Source of the DNA: Firmicutes bacterium HGW-Firmicutes-10
GTDB taxonomy: Bacteria; Bacillota_I; Bacilli_A; Erysipelotrichales; Erysipelotrichaceae
Assembly: GCA_002841605.1 (NCBI GenBank)
Contig: PHAF01000063.1
Location: 1-10,410 of the forward strand
Length of the DNA stretch: 10,410 nt
Direction: 5' to 3'
Both the position numbers and the translations under genes were made by a program. The first letter of the stretch is position 1, and each line of letters opens with the position of its first letter. The notes under the pieces are model-generated. The model saw nothing but the letters and a program-made list of their open reading frames with translations, was not told the origin of the DNA and did no database searches. Below, piece after piece: positions 1 through 5,898 of this stretch.

Positions 1-248
1 AAGCGCAAAATACGCTGCCATCTCAAATGAAAATGTTTCTGACCCGGATGGGTTTCAAATCTAAAATCATCGTGACAGGCGATGTGACTCAGATCGATTT
101 GCGCAGAGACCAAAAGTCAGGCTTGATTCAGGCGGTCAGTTTGTTGAGGTCCATTGATGAGATTGCTTTTATCGAGATGACGACTGCGGATGTCGTACGT
201 CATCCGTTGGTTGCGAAAATACTGGAAAAGTATGAAGCGAAGGAGTAA
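1..248 (+). CDS. phoH: PhoH family ATPase, C-terminal part (5' end outside window)
   Basis: C-terminal end of a PhoH-type P-loop ATPase, read from the first full codon at position 3; the start and Walker A motif lie upstream of the window. Visible residues include AQNTLPSQMKMFLTRMGF, then KIIVTGDVTQIDLRR, the GLIQAV segment, and DVVRHPLV near the end. These match the C-terminal half of the Firmicutes PhoH/PhoL family, which binds ATP and is often encoded beside ybeY. The exact cellular role of the family is unsettled; links to RNA metabolism and, in Escherichia coli, to phosphate starvation are known. The stop (246-248) is 2 bp before the response regulator start, whose ribosome binding site lies inside the last phoH codons, so the two genes are probably co-transcribed. 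The family call is secure. Confidence 0.93.
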   Translation, partial: AQNTLPSQMKMFLTRMGFKSKIIVTGDVTQIDLRRDQKSGLIQAVSLLRSIDEIAFIEMTTADVVRHPLVAKILEKYEAKE

Positions 249-250
249 AT

Positions 251-925
251 ATGGCAAGAATTCTGTTAGTAGAAGATGAAGAGAGCATTCGAAAATTAAT
301 CGCCTATGATCTGAAATCAGCAAAGCATGAGGTCGTGCTGTGTTCTAAAGGGGATGAGGCAAAATTTGTCGGTTTAAATGAATCTTTTGACTGCATGATC
401 ATTGACTGGATGCTGCCGGGCATGTCCGGTCTTGAACTGGTCAGGCTGTTCCGTAAGAATAATAAACAGTCCATTATGATCATGCTTACAGCAAAAGATG
501 ATGAAGGGGACATCCTTGAAGCCTTTGAAGCTGGTGTCGATGATTATGTAACCAAGCCTTTTTCTCCCAGAGAGCTTTTAGCACGGATCAATGCCCATCT
601 GAAGCGAAATACAGTCAAATCCGATACGATGTTAGCCTATGAAGATATCCGCCTTGACATGACCCGCAGAGAAGCCTTTATCGTTGATCGTTTGATCGAA
701 CTTACTAAAAAGGAGTTTGACTTGCTTGAATATCTGTTGAGAAACCGGCGGATCGTTTTATCTAGAGATGACATTCTCAATGAAATATGGAATTTTGATT
801 ATGACGGGGATACCCGTATCGTAGATGTTCATATATTTAAACTGCGGCTGAAACTTAAAGGTTCTCTTTTGACGATTCGTTCCATCCGTGGCGTCGGTTA
901 TGTTTTAGAGAAAAAAGATGAGTAA
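251..925 (+). CDS. phoP: PhoP/PhoB-type response regulator (OmpR family)
   Basis: Transcription factor of a two-component pair, 224 residues, the normal size for the OmpR/PhoB family. The receiver domain covers about residues 1-120: acidic pocket E8/D9, phospho-acceptor D52 in MIIDWMLPG, switch T80, and K102 in the TKPF motif. The C-terminal winged-helix DNA-binding domain (about 125-222) shows the typical ELTKKEFDLLEYLL segment, DTRIVDVHIFKLRLKL and the closing IRGVGYVL. The start is fixed by an AAGGAG site just ahead of ATG 251. The kinase gene overlaps the 3' end by 8 bp, so the pair is translationally coupled. Phosphate control is inferred from phoU directly downstream, PhoP-box-like repeats ahead of phoU, and the nearby Na+/Pi transporter. 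The family call is very safe; the PhoP name is contextual. Confidence 0.9.
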   Translation: MARILLVEDEESIRKLIAYDLKSAKHEVVLCSKGDEAKFVGLNESFDCMIIDWMLPGMSGLELVRLFRKNNKQSIMIMLTAKDDEGDILEAFEAGVDDYVTKPFSPRELLARINAHLKRNTVKSDTMLAYEDIRLDMTRREAFIVDRLIELTKKEFDLLEYLLRNRRIVLSRDDILNEIWNFDYDGDTRIVDVHIFKLRLKLKGSLLTIRSIRGVGYVLEKKDE

Positions 926-2150
926 AAACTGGATATTGTTGTGGCTGGCAGCATATTTGACAGCTTTTGTATGGGCTATATTTGTTAACAGTGTGATTCC
1001 GATTTTATTTCTTTTTCTGTTCAATGCAATTTGGTTGTTTCTGTTTTGGCAAAACATCAAAACGAAAATCAGCCGGTCCGAATCATTTCTGACCAGCCAG
1101 CTTACGGCAACCACTAAAGACAATGTATTGAAATCTCAGCAGCTTGCAACCTTGATTACCCATATCCCGTCTCCTTTGGCACTTGTGGATATGCAAGGCG
1201 AGTTGGTGATCATCAACGATCGTTTTAAAAGATTGATGAATGACAATGAACCGCTCATCAATTTTCAAAGCCTAAGCCTTCCGGTCGATGTACGGTATTT
1301 CATCCGTGAATCTTATTTGAATGAAGCTTCAAACTATAAAACGATACATTTGGATGGTGTGGATTATCAGGCGCTGTCCATTCCGGTAAAAAACAATAAT
1401 CGTTACGGCGGCTGTCTGATCATTCTTCAGGATATCACCCGCGTTCTTGAAGGGGAAAGACTTCAAAAACGGTTTATTGCCGATGCTTCCCATGAGTTGA
1501 AAACCCCGATAGCTTCCATCAAAGGGATGGCGGAAATATTGAATCGCCCGAGTTTTGATGATCAGCAGACATTAAAGGAGTTTTTACTTCAAATAAGTAA
1601 AGAAGCCAATCGTTTAGAAACCGTGGTCGCAGATTTATTGTTCATTTCAAAGATGAGTTCTAACCGGATGTATCTGGATGTACAAAAAAATGATGTCACC
1701 GTGATCATACGGCAGGCATTTGATTCCCTAAGATCCGAATTTTCGAAAAAAGGAATTACTTTTGAATTTTATGACAAAGAAGTTTTTATTGAATCAGACA
1801 TCAAACAGATGTATCAAGTGTTTTCAAATCTTTTGAGCAATGCGATCCAATATACCGATCAAGGCTATATTCGGGTGAATATTGATAAAGACCAGCAGAA
1901 TATCGTTATCCGCATCACTGATACCGGAATGGGGATTAGTGAAGCGGATCTGCCCTTTGTATTTGAGCGTTTTTACCGCTCCTCATCCGATCGCAGCCGG
2001 GATAGCGGTGGCAGCGGTTTGGGGTTGGCTATTGTCAAATCGATCATCACCGCTCATGGCGGACAAATATCCGTTAACAGTCAACTTGATCACGGGACCA
2101 CATTTGTCATTGAGATGCCGATTGTTAACACAAAGTTAACGAATCGTTAA
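918..2150 (+). CDS. phoR: PhoR-type sensor histidine kinase
   Basis: Membrane histidine kinase, 410 residues. Two hydrophobic segments (about 6-23 and 26-44) form a hairpin with almost no external loop. A PAS-like region follows (about 75-175, including PSPLALVDMQGELVIIN). The dimerisation domain carries the autophosphorylated H192 in DASHELKTP. The ATP-binding domain has the N box with N308 (NLLSNAIQYTD), the G1 box DTGMGI (335-340), the F box VFERFYR and the G2 box GGSGLGL (364-370), so all catalytic motifs are intact. It should phosphorylate the regulator encoded just upstream, overlapping it by 8 bp (ATGAGTAA). Its last codons contain the PhoP-box-like repeats that precede phoU. Unlike Bacillus subtilis PhoR it has no large extracytoplasmic domain. 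The PhoR name rests on context (phoU and the phosphate transporter); the kinase call itself is certain. Confidence 0.88.
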   Translation: MSKNWILLWLAAYLTAFVWAIFVNSVIPILFLFLFNAIWLFLFWQNIKTKISRSESFLTSQLTATTKDNVLKSQQLATLITHIPSPLALVDMQGELVIINDRFKRLMNDNEPLINFQSLSLPVDVRYFIRESYLNEASNYKTIHLDGVDYQALSIPVKNNNRYGGCLIILQDITRVLEGERLQKRFIADASHELKTPIASIKGMAEILNRPSFDDQQTLKEFLLQISKEANRLETVVADLLFISKMSSNRMYLDVQKNDVTVIIRQAFDSLRSEFSKKGITFEFYDKEVFIESDIKQMYQVFSNLLSNAIQYTDQGYIRVNIDKDQQNIVIRITDTGMGISEADLPFVFERFYRSSSDRSRDSGGSGLGLAIVKSIITAHGGQISVNSQLDHGTTFVIEMPIVNTKLTNR

Positions 2151-2152
2151 TC
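2125..2152 (+). promoter_or_regulatory. Putative PhoP box: three tandem TTAACA-like repeats
   Basis: Three direct repeats, TTAACA (2125-2130), TTAACG (2136-2141) and TTAATC (2147-2152), are separated by exactly 5 bp, giving an 11-bp period (one helical turn). Known Bacillus PhoP boxes are tandem TT(A/T/C)ACA-type hexamers with about 5-bp spacers, located upstream of or overlapping the -35 region. The repeats overlap the last codons and stop of the sensor kinase gene and lie about 33-60 bp upstream of the start point predicted from the -10 box at 2173. This is the expected position for activation of phoU by phosphorylated PhoP. The repeats are seen directly; PhoP binding is inferred. Confidence 0.7.
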
Positions 2153-2169
2153 GAATTTTTTCATCAGAT

Positions 2170-2178
2170 TGATATAAA
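2170..2178 (+). promoter_or_regulatory. Extended -10 promoter element for phoU
   Basis: TGATATAAA: a TG one base before a TATAAA hexamer (2173-2178), which gives an extended -10. No good -35 hexamer stands 17 bp upstream, as expected for a promoter that depends on an activator. The predicted start is near 2185, leaving a leader of about 17 bases before ATG 2202. Read together with the repeats at 2125-2152. Confidence 0.55.
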
Positions 2179-2201
2179 TACAAAGTAAGGCAGGAACAGT
2201 T

Positions 2202-2840
2202 ATGAAAATTGATGAGCGCTTAAATCAGATCGATGAAACGATTTTGGAAATGGGATACAGGGTCAAAGGCATGTTTGAGCTTTCTTTAGGAGTGCTTGAA
2301 TCCGGGGACAAAGAAAAAGCTTTGTATATCGTGGAAAGTGATGACTTCATCAACAACTACAATGAAGAGATCAATAATCTGTGTATCAATGTTTTGTCTT
2401 TGTTGCAACCCGTTGCATCCGACTTACGCAGTGTCGTATCTGCGATCAAAATTGCCAACGACATGGAGCGTATCGGTGATTATGCTAAAAGCATTGCCCG
2501 ATATGTCATTCGCAACGACAGGCTGGATGATGATCTATTACCCGTAGCCCTGCAGATTGGTCGTCTTTTTGTAGATTTATATGACAAAACGTTAAAAGCA
2601 CTGAAAGAATCCGATGTAAAAATGGCTTACGAAATACCCGTTTTAGATGAAAAAATTGATCAGACATTTAAAAGTATGGGTGTGTATGTAGAAGATCTGA
2701 TAAAAAACGGTAATCGATTGGATCATCCGTTTGCGACGATCAGCATGATGCGCAATATTGAGCGGGCAGGGGATCATGCAAAAAACATTTGTGAGCATCT
2801 GATATTTCGGGTCAAAGGACAACATATCGATTTCGGATAA
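2202..2840 (+). CDS. phoU: PhoU, phosphate signalling regulator
   Basis: Cytoplasmic all-helical regulator, 212 residues, typical for PhoU. It consists of two homologous three-helix bundles. The first metal-binding motif is NDMERIGDYAKSI (E89, D93), the second RNIERAGDHAKNI (E187, D191). In known systems PhoU links phosphate uptake to the PhoR-type kinase and holds it inactive when phosphate is plentiful. Here it follows the kinase gene by 51 bp, with its own probable promoter and PhoP-box-like repeats. A purine-rich AGGA (2192-2195) precedes the ATG. The stop codon lies in the rising arm of a hairpin terminator. No Pst ABC transporter gene is present in the window; the nearest phosphate carrier is the convergent Na+/Pi cotransporter, which may be its partner (inference). 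Confidence 0.93.
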   Translation: MKIDERLNQIDETILEMGYRVKGMFELSLGVLESGDKEKALYIVESDDFINNYNEEINNLCINVLSLLQPVASDLRSVVSAIKIANDMERIGDYAKSIARYVIRNDRLDDDLLPVALQIGRLFVDLYDKTLKALKESDVKMAYEIPVLDEKIDQTFKSMGVYVEDLIKNGNRLDHPFATISMMRNIERAGDHAKNICEHLIFRVKGQHIDFG

Positions 2841-2859
2841 GAGGCAATGCCTCTTTTTT
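2839..2859 (+). terminator. Rho-independent terminator of phoU
   Basis: A hairpin with stem AAGAGGC (2839-2845) pairing with GCCTCTT (2849-2855) around an AAT loop is followed by further T residues to 2859. It begins inside the phoU stop codon, so the phosphate-regulation transcript ends immediately after the coding region. Confidence 0.85.
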
Positions 2860-2862
2860 ACG

Positions 2863-2884
2863 AAAAAAAAGGCACAATGTGCCT
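2863..2884 (-). terminator. Rho-independent terminator of the Na+/Pi cotransporter gene
   Basis: Read on the - strand: AGGCAC pairs with GTGCCT around a 3-base loop, followed by a run of eight T (the A run at 2863-2870 on +). It overlaps the stop codon of the transporter gene and sits 3 bp from the phoU terminator, so the two convergent genes are insulated from each other. Confidence 0.85.
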
Positions 2885-4565
2885 AAATTTCAGTGGGTTT
2901 GATTTCGTGAGTCACGTGAATATTGACAGAGTTTTTGGAAATGTTGCATGCATGGTCACCGATACGTTCGATCGTACCAAGGATGTCCACAAATACGCTG
3001 CCACCGACATCAGCCAGACAAGTCTGATTGGCCATACGGTCGAAATGCTTCTGGCGGGCTTTGTATTCAAGTAAATCGAGGTAGTTTTCATCTTCCAAAA
3101 CGGATGTATGCAAGTTGAAATCTTTCTCGTTAAATATTCGAAGGGCACGGGTCAACATGTGATTGACAAGATCACACATCTGATTGATATCCTCGATGGC
3201 TTGGTCCGAAAGTTTCTCATTGGCATCAAAGATCATTTCGTAGAATTCGGTCAGATTTACGGATAAATCACCGATACGTTCCAGATTTTTGATGATTTGT
3301 AAGTTGGTCGTATATTCTTCCAAATCATTTTCACTGAGTCCTTCACGGGCGATCAACAGCAGATAATCCGTAATTTTGGAATCCAATGAGTTAATGATGT
3401 TTTCAAGCTGCAAAACCGACTCCAAATCATTTTTGTTACCTTTAAGCAGATACTTGCGCGTATCCTCAAATGCCTCAATTGCAATTTCACCCATTTTCAG
3501 TGAGACATTTTTGGCTATCTGTAACGCTGCGGATGGTAAGCGGTTGATGATTTCGGTATCCATGGAAGAAATATCCACTTCACGTCGATCCGGTTCATCA
3601 CCAGGCAATAACTTTCGGATCAAGATGACCAGCCATTTGATGAATGGATAGAAAGCCAGGGTAGCGACAACGTTGAATATGATGTGAGCAACAGCTATTT
3701 GCATCATCGAATTGAGGTTCCAATAGTTGGCTAAGAATTTGTCAAACTGGATGAATTGCTGAAGCAGTAACATAGCAATGAATGTGCCGAGAACATTAAA
3801 CAATGTATGAATACCGGCGGCCCTTTTTGAAGCCAGTGATCCGCCCAGTGCAGCCATGATGGCCGTAACCGTCGTACCGATGTTTGAACCAAAGACAAAG
3901 GGCAAGGCTGCCTCAAGGGACATGCCTCCGGATTCGTAGATTTTTTGAACGATACCGATCATCGCGGAGGATGATTGTATCAGTGAAGTCATGACGACAC
4001 CGCTAAACAAAGCCAGAAAGGGGTGGGTAGACATTTCTTTGGTCAAATCAGTGAACATAACGACATCCTTAAGTAATTTAAGTTCATCGCCCATGGTTTT
4101 TAAACCAAAGAACATGATACCAAAACCCAATACCGTCTGACCCAAATAAGAAGTCTTTTTGCGTTTAGCAAATAAAACCATCATTGCCCCGACAAATATG
4201 ATGTGAAGGGCAAAGTTTTCAATTTTTAAACCGATCAGAAAGGCGGTAACGGTCGTACCGATATTTGCGCCCATGATGATACCGACCGCCTGCTCCAATT
4301 TCATTAAACCAGCGCGGATAAAGCCAATTGTAATAGCCGTAGTAGCTGAGGAAGACTGAATCAAAATCGTAACGACACCACCGACTAATATGCCCATCCA
4401 CGCTTTTGATGTGTATCGGTCAATATAGTCACGCAATTTATCGCCGGCAACGTTTTTTAATCCGTCACCCAGAAATTTAATGCCAAAAAGAAACAAACCG
4501 AAGCCTCCCAAAACTACCTCGATCCGAATACCGCCAAAGCTTGGAATAAATCCAAATATACCCAT
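2883..4565 (-). CDS. Na+/phosphate cotransporter (NptA/PNaS type) with C-terminal PhoU-like domain
   Basis: Integral membrane sodium-dependent phosphate carrier, 560 residues from the chosen ATG at 4565. The N-terminal half has the inverted repeat typical of the Na/Pi-cotransporter II family: QSSSATT at 70-76 followed by GANIGTTVTA, and QSSSAM at 197-202 followed by GSNIGTTVTA. About eight hydrophobic segments reach to residue 318. The C-terminal part (about 345-550) is a cytoplasmic PhoU-like helical domain with NLERIGD (427-433) and TIERIGDHA (531-539). ATG 4565 is preferred over the in-frame ATG at 4637 because a perfect AAGGAGG lies 8 bp ahead and the extra 24 residues do not fit the family. 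The gene is convergent with phoU and divergent from ybeY. I saw no convincing PhoP box upstream. Proteins of this architecture are known as YjbB/NptA-like; the transport direction cannot be told from sequence. Confidence 0.92.
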   Translation of the reverse strand: MGIFGFIPSFGGIRIEVVLGGFGLFLFGIKFLGDGLKNVAGDKLRDYIDRYTSKAWMGILVGGVVTILIQSSSATTAITIGFIRAGLMKLEQAVGIIMGANIGTTVTAFLIGLKIENFALHIIFVGAMMVLFAKRKKTSYLGQTVLGFGIMFFGLKTMGDELKLLKDVVMFTDLTKEMSTHPFLALFSGVVMTSLIQSSSAMIGIVQKIYESGGMSLEAALPFVFGSNIGTTVTAIMAALGGSLASKRAAGIHTLFNVLGTFIAMLLLQQFIQFDKFLANYWNLNSMMQIAVAHIIFNVVATLAFYPFIKWLVILIRKLLPGDEPDRREVDISSMDTEIINRLPSAALQIAKNVSLKMGEIAIEAFEDTRKYLLKGNKNDLESVLQLENIINSLDSKITDYLLLIAREGLSENDLEEYTTNLQIIKNLERIGDLSVNLTEFYEMIFDANEKLSDQAIEDINQMCDLVNHMLTRALRIFNEKDFNLHTSVLEDENYLDLLEYKARQKHFDRMANQTCLADVGGSVFVDILGTIERIGDHACNISKNSVNIHVTHEIKPTEI

Positions 4566-4573
4566 CAGATTTA

Positions 4574-4580
4574 CCTCCTT
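4574..4580 (-). promoter_or_regulatory. Ribosome binding site deciding the cotransporter start
   Basis: AAGGAGG on the - strand, 8 bp ahead of ATG 4565. It is a near-perfect anti-16S match and rules out the longer reading from 4637, which has no comparable site. Confidence 0.85.
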
Positions 4581-4591
4581 ATTCCTAAAAC

Positions 4592-4600
4592 ATTTTACCA
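4592..4600 (-). promoter_or_regulatory. Candidate extended -10 promoter for the Na+/Pi cotransporter
   Basis: TGGTAAAAT on the - strand is an extended -10 with a start predicted near 4585 and a short leader before the ribosome binding site. The -35 region is poor. An alternative is TTGTTT (4632-4637) with TATTAT (4610-4615) at 16-bp spacing. I cannot choose between them from sequence. Confidence 0.35.
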
Positions 4601-4647
4601 GAAAATGCAATAATATGGTATGATAAATTTCAAACAATCACTCAACA

Positions 4648-4677
4648 TTCAAAAAAAAGATATAAATATGATATAAT
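4648..4677 (+). promoter_or_regulatory. Promoter of the ybeY-dgkA-cdd-era-recO operon
   Basis: A consensus TATAAT (4672-4677) is preceded by TGA, giving a full extended -10. TTCAAA (4648-4653) is a moderate -35 at 18-bp spacing. The predicted start near 4684 falls at the ribosome binding site itself, leaving a leader of only about 12 bases before the ybeY start. Confidence 0.75.
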
Positions 4678-4683
4678 ACCGTC

Positions 4684-4688
4684 GGAGG
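4684..4688 (+). promoter_or_regulatory. Ribosome binding site pointing to a CTG start for ybeY
   Basis: GGAGG sits 7 bp ahead of CTG 4696. The only other in-frame candidate nearby is ATT 4690, 1 bp from the GGAGG and so too close. A TGA closes the frame at 4669, so there is no upstream ATG, GTG or TTG in frame. The next TTG in frame (4807) would remove 37 conserved-looking residues. Confidence 0.65.
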
Positions 4689-4695
4689 GATTTAT

Positions 4696-5147
4696 CTGAA
4701 CATCCAAATTATCAATCAGACAAATCAGCGGTCTTTTGACGGATACCGCCGCTATGTCAAACCTGTTTTCAAGAAAACGGCCGAAATACTGAACAAAAGC
4801 GAAACATTGGAGTGTTCGCTTATTTTACTTGATGACATGCAAATGCAAAAAATGAACAGTGAATTCCGGGGTAAAGATACACCTACGGATGTGATCAGTT
4901 TTGCGGCTAATGAAGGTGATCAGGTAGGCTCGGATGAGAGTTACATTGGCGATATTTTCATCAATATGGATGCAATGCAACGTCAGGCATCGGCATTCGG
5001 GCATTCTAAAAAAGAGAGTTTTGTTTTTTGTTTGTGCATGGGTTGTTGCATTGTTTAGGTTATGATCATCAAAATGAATCAGAAGAGCGAACGATGTTCG
5101 AATTACAGGAGTTGATACTCAATGAAATTGCCCCAAGAAGCACTTAA
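4696..5147 (+). pseudogene. ybeY: YbeY endoribonuclease / rRNA maturation factor, interrupted by a one-base frameshift
   Basis: YbeY is a zinc-dependent RNase involved in 16S rRNA 3' maturation and ribosome quality control. The first frame, from CTG 4696, reads NIQIINQTNQ at the N-terminus, then the family signature FRGKDTPTDVISFA and IGDIFIN, up to KKESFVF. It then runs into a TAG at 5056-5058. The -1 frame continues from the T run at 5024-5029 as LFVHGLLHCLGYDH, the three-histidine metal site of the family, and ELQELILNE, ending at TAA 5145-5147. One extra T in the six-T run would restore a 150-residue protein, the normal length. The break is therefore either a sequencing or assembly error in a homopolymer or a recent real mutation; all other sequence looks conserved. 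The 3' end overlaps dgkA by 26 bp. Identity is certain; functional status is open. Confidence 0.88.
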
Positions 5148-5487
5148 AAGATTGGTCAAGAAGTTCAAAGCGGCCATCGACGGTATCATCGTAGGTCTGA
5201 AGACTGACCGCAGCATCCGTGTGCAATGGCTGATAGCCCTTGCTGTGATTTCGGTTTTTGCGATCATCGATATCGAAGCTCTTGATTGGATGCTGATAAT
5301 TTTGTGTATCGGCATTGTCGTTTCGGTGGAGCACATAAACAGTGCGATTGAAGAACTTGCTGATTTCGTGGAGCCGAAGTACAGTGAACACATCAAACGA
5401 ATCAAAGATTTTTCTTCTGCAGCCGTTTTTATTTTATCGATTGCGAGCACGTTGATCGGACTGATCATACTGTTGAAATACTTATAA
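5122..5487 (+). CDS. dgkA: Diacylglycerol/undecaprenol kinase, DgkA family
   Basis: Small membrane kinase, 121 residues, the usual size. Three hydrophobic segments lie near residues 33-50, 55-70 and 98-119, after a short basic amphipathic N-terminus. The family signature is visible as EHINSAIEELADFV (E70, N73, E77), with KDFSSAAV (95-102) corresponding to the conserved KDxAAGAV. In Gram-positive bacteria this enzyme mainly phosphorylates undecaprenol, recycling the lipid carrier of cell-wall synthesis; that substrate is assigned from the family, not from this sequence. AGGAG at 5107-5111 is inside the ybeY 3' end, 10 bp from ATG 5122. The start overlaps ybeY by 26 bp, so translation is probably coupled. 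If the ybeY frameshift is real, ribosomes would stop about 64 bp upstream. Confidence 0.93.
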   Translation: MKLPQEALKRLVKKFKAAIDGIIVGLKTDRSIRVQWLIALAVISVFAIIDIEALDWMLIILCIGIVVSVEHINSAIEELADFVEPKYSEHIKRIKDFSSAAVFILSIASTLIGLIILLKYL

Positions 5488-5499
5488 AGGGGAAGTACC

Positions 5500-5898
5500 A
5501 TGAAATACCAATTTTTACTTGATGAAGCTTTTAAAGCGATGAAAAACGCTTATGCACCTTACTCACACTATCATGTAGGAAGCTGCGTTTTAACCAAAGA
5601 TGGAAAGCAGTTTATTGGCGCAAATATCGAAAATGCATCCTTTGGCGCTACAAACTGCGGTGAGCGTAGCGCAATTTTTGCTGCTTACTCTCATGGGTAC
5701 CGGAAAAATGACATTGAAGCTATTGCGATCGTAAGCGATGGCGATAAGCTCGCGGGTCCATGCGGGATCTGCCGTCAGGTTCTCTCAGAACTTCTAAATG
5801 ATGATACACTGATTTTACTATCCAACGGCAAAGAAGAAGCGATCAAAACGATTGATGATTTACTGCCGATGAGATTTACGCAAGAGGACTTAAAATGA
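5500..5898 (+). CDS. cdd: Cytidine deaminase
   Basis: Zinc enzyme that deaminates cytidine and deoxycytidine to uridine and deoxyuridine in pyrimidine salvage; 132 residues, the size of the homotetrameric short form. The catalytic set is intact: C53 and E55 in TNCGERSAIF and C88/C91 in GPCGICRQV. The substrate-binding N-terminal segment AYAPYSHYHVG and the NIENASFG motif (42-49) are also present. AAGGGG just after the dgkA stop serves as ribosome binding site. The stop TGA overlaps the start of era (ATGA), so the two are translationally coupled. Confidence 0.96.
   Translation: MKYQFLLDEAFKAMKNAYAPYSHYHVGSCVLTKDGKQFIGANIENASFGATNCGERSAIFAAYSHGYRKNDIEAIAIVSDGDKLAGPCGICRQVLSELLNDDTLILLSNGKEEAIKTIDDLLPMRFTQEDLK

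Noticed and set aside
4566..4637. Longer cotransporter start at ATG 4637
   Set aside because: The added 24 residues do not look like the family N-terminus, and the strong ribosome binding site is at ATG 4565.
4581..4650. PhoP box in front of the Na+/Pi cotransporter
   Set aside because: I looked for TTAACA-like hexamers at 11-bp spacing on both strands. Only poor matches such as TTATCA were found, without a phased partner.
5020..5040. Programmed -1 ribosomal frameshift in ybeY
   Set aside because: The site does not allow both tRNAs to re-pair (the P-site codon GTT would move to TGT), and I saw no strong stem-loop downstream, only a 4-bp TGCA pairing. A homopolymer indel is simpler.
5103..5501. 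132-codon open frame on the - strand opposite dgkA
   Set aside because: It lies entirely antisense to a well-supported membrane kinase gene, shows no recognisable motif, and the neighbouring overlaps make an extra gene unlikely.
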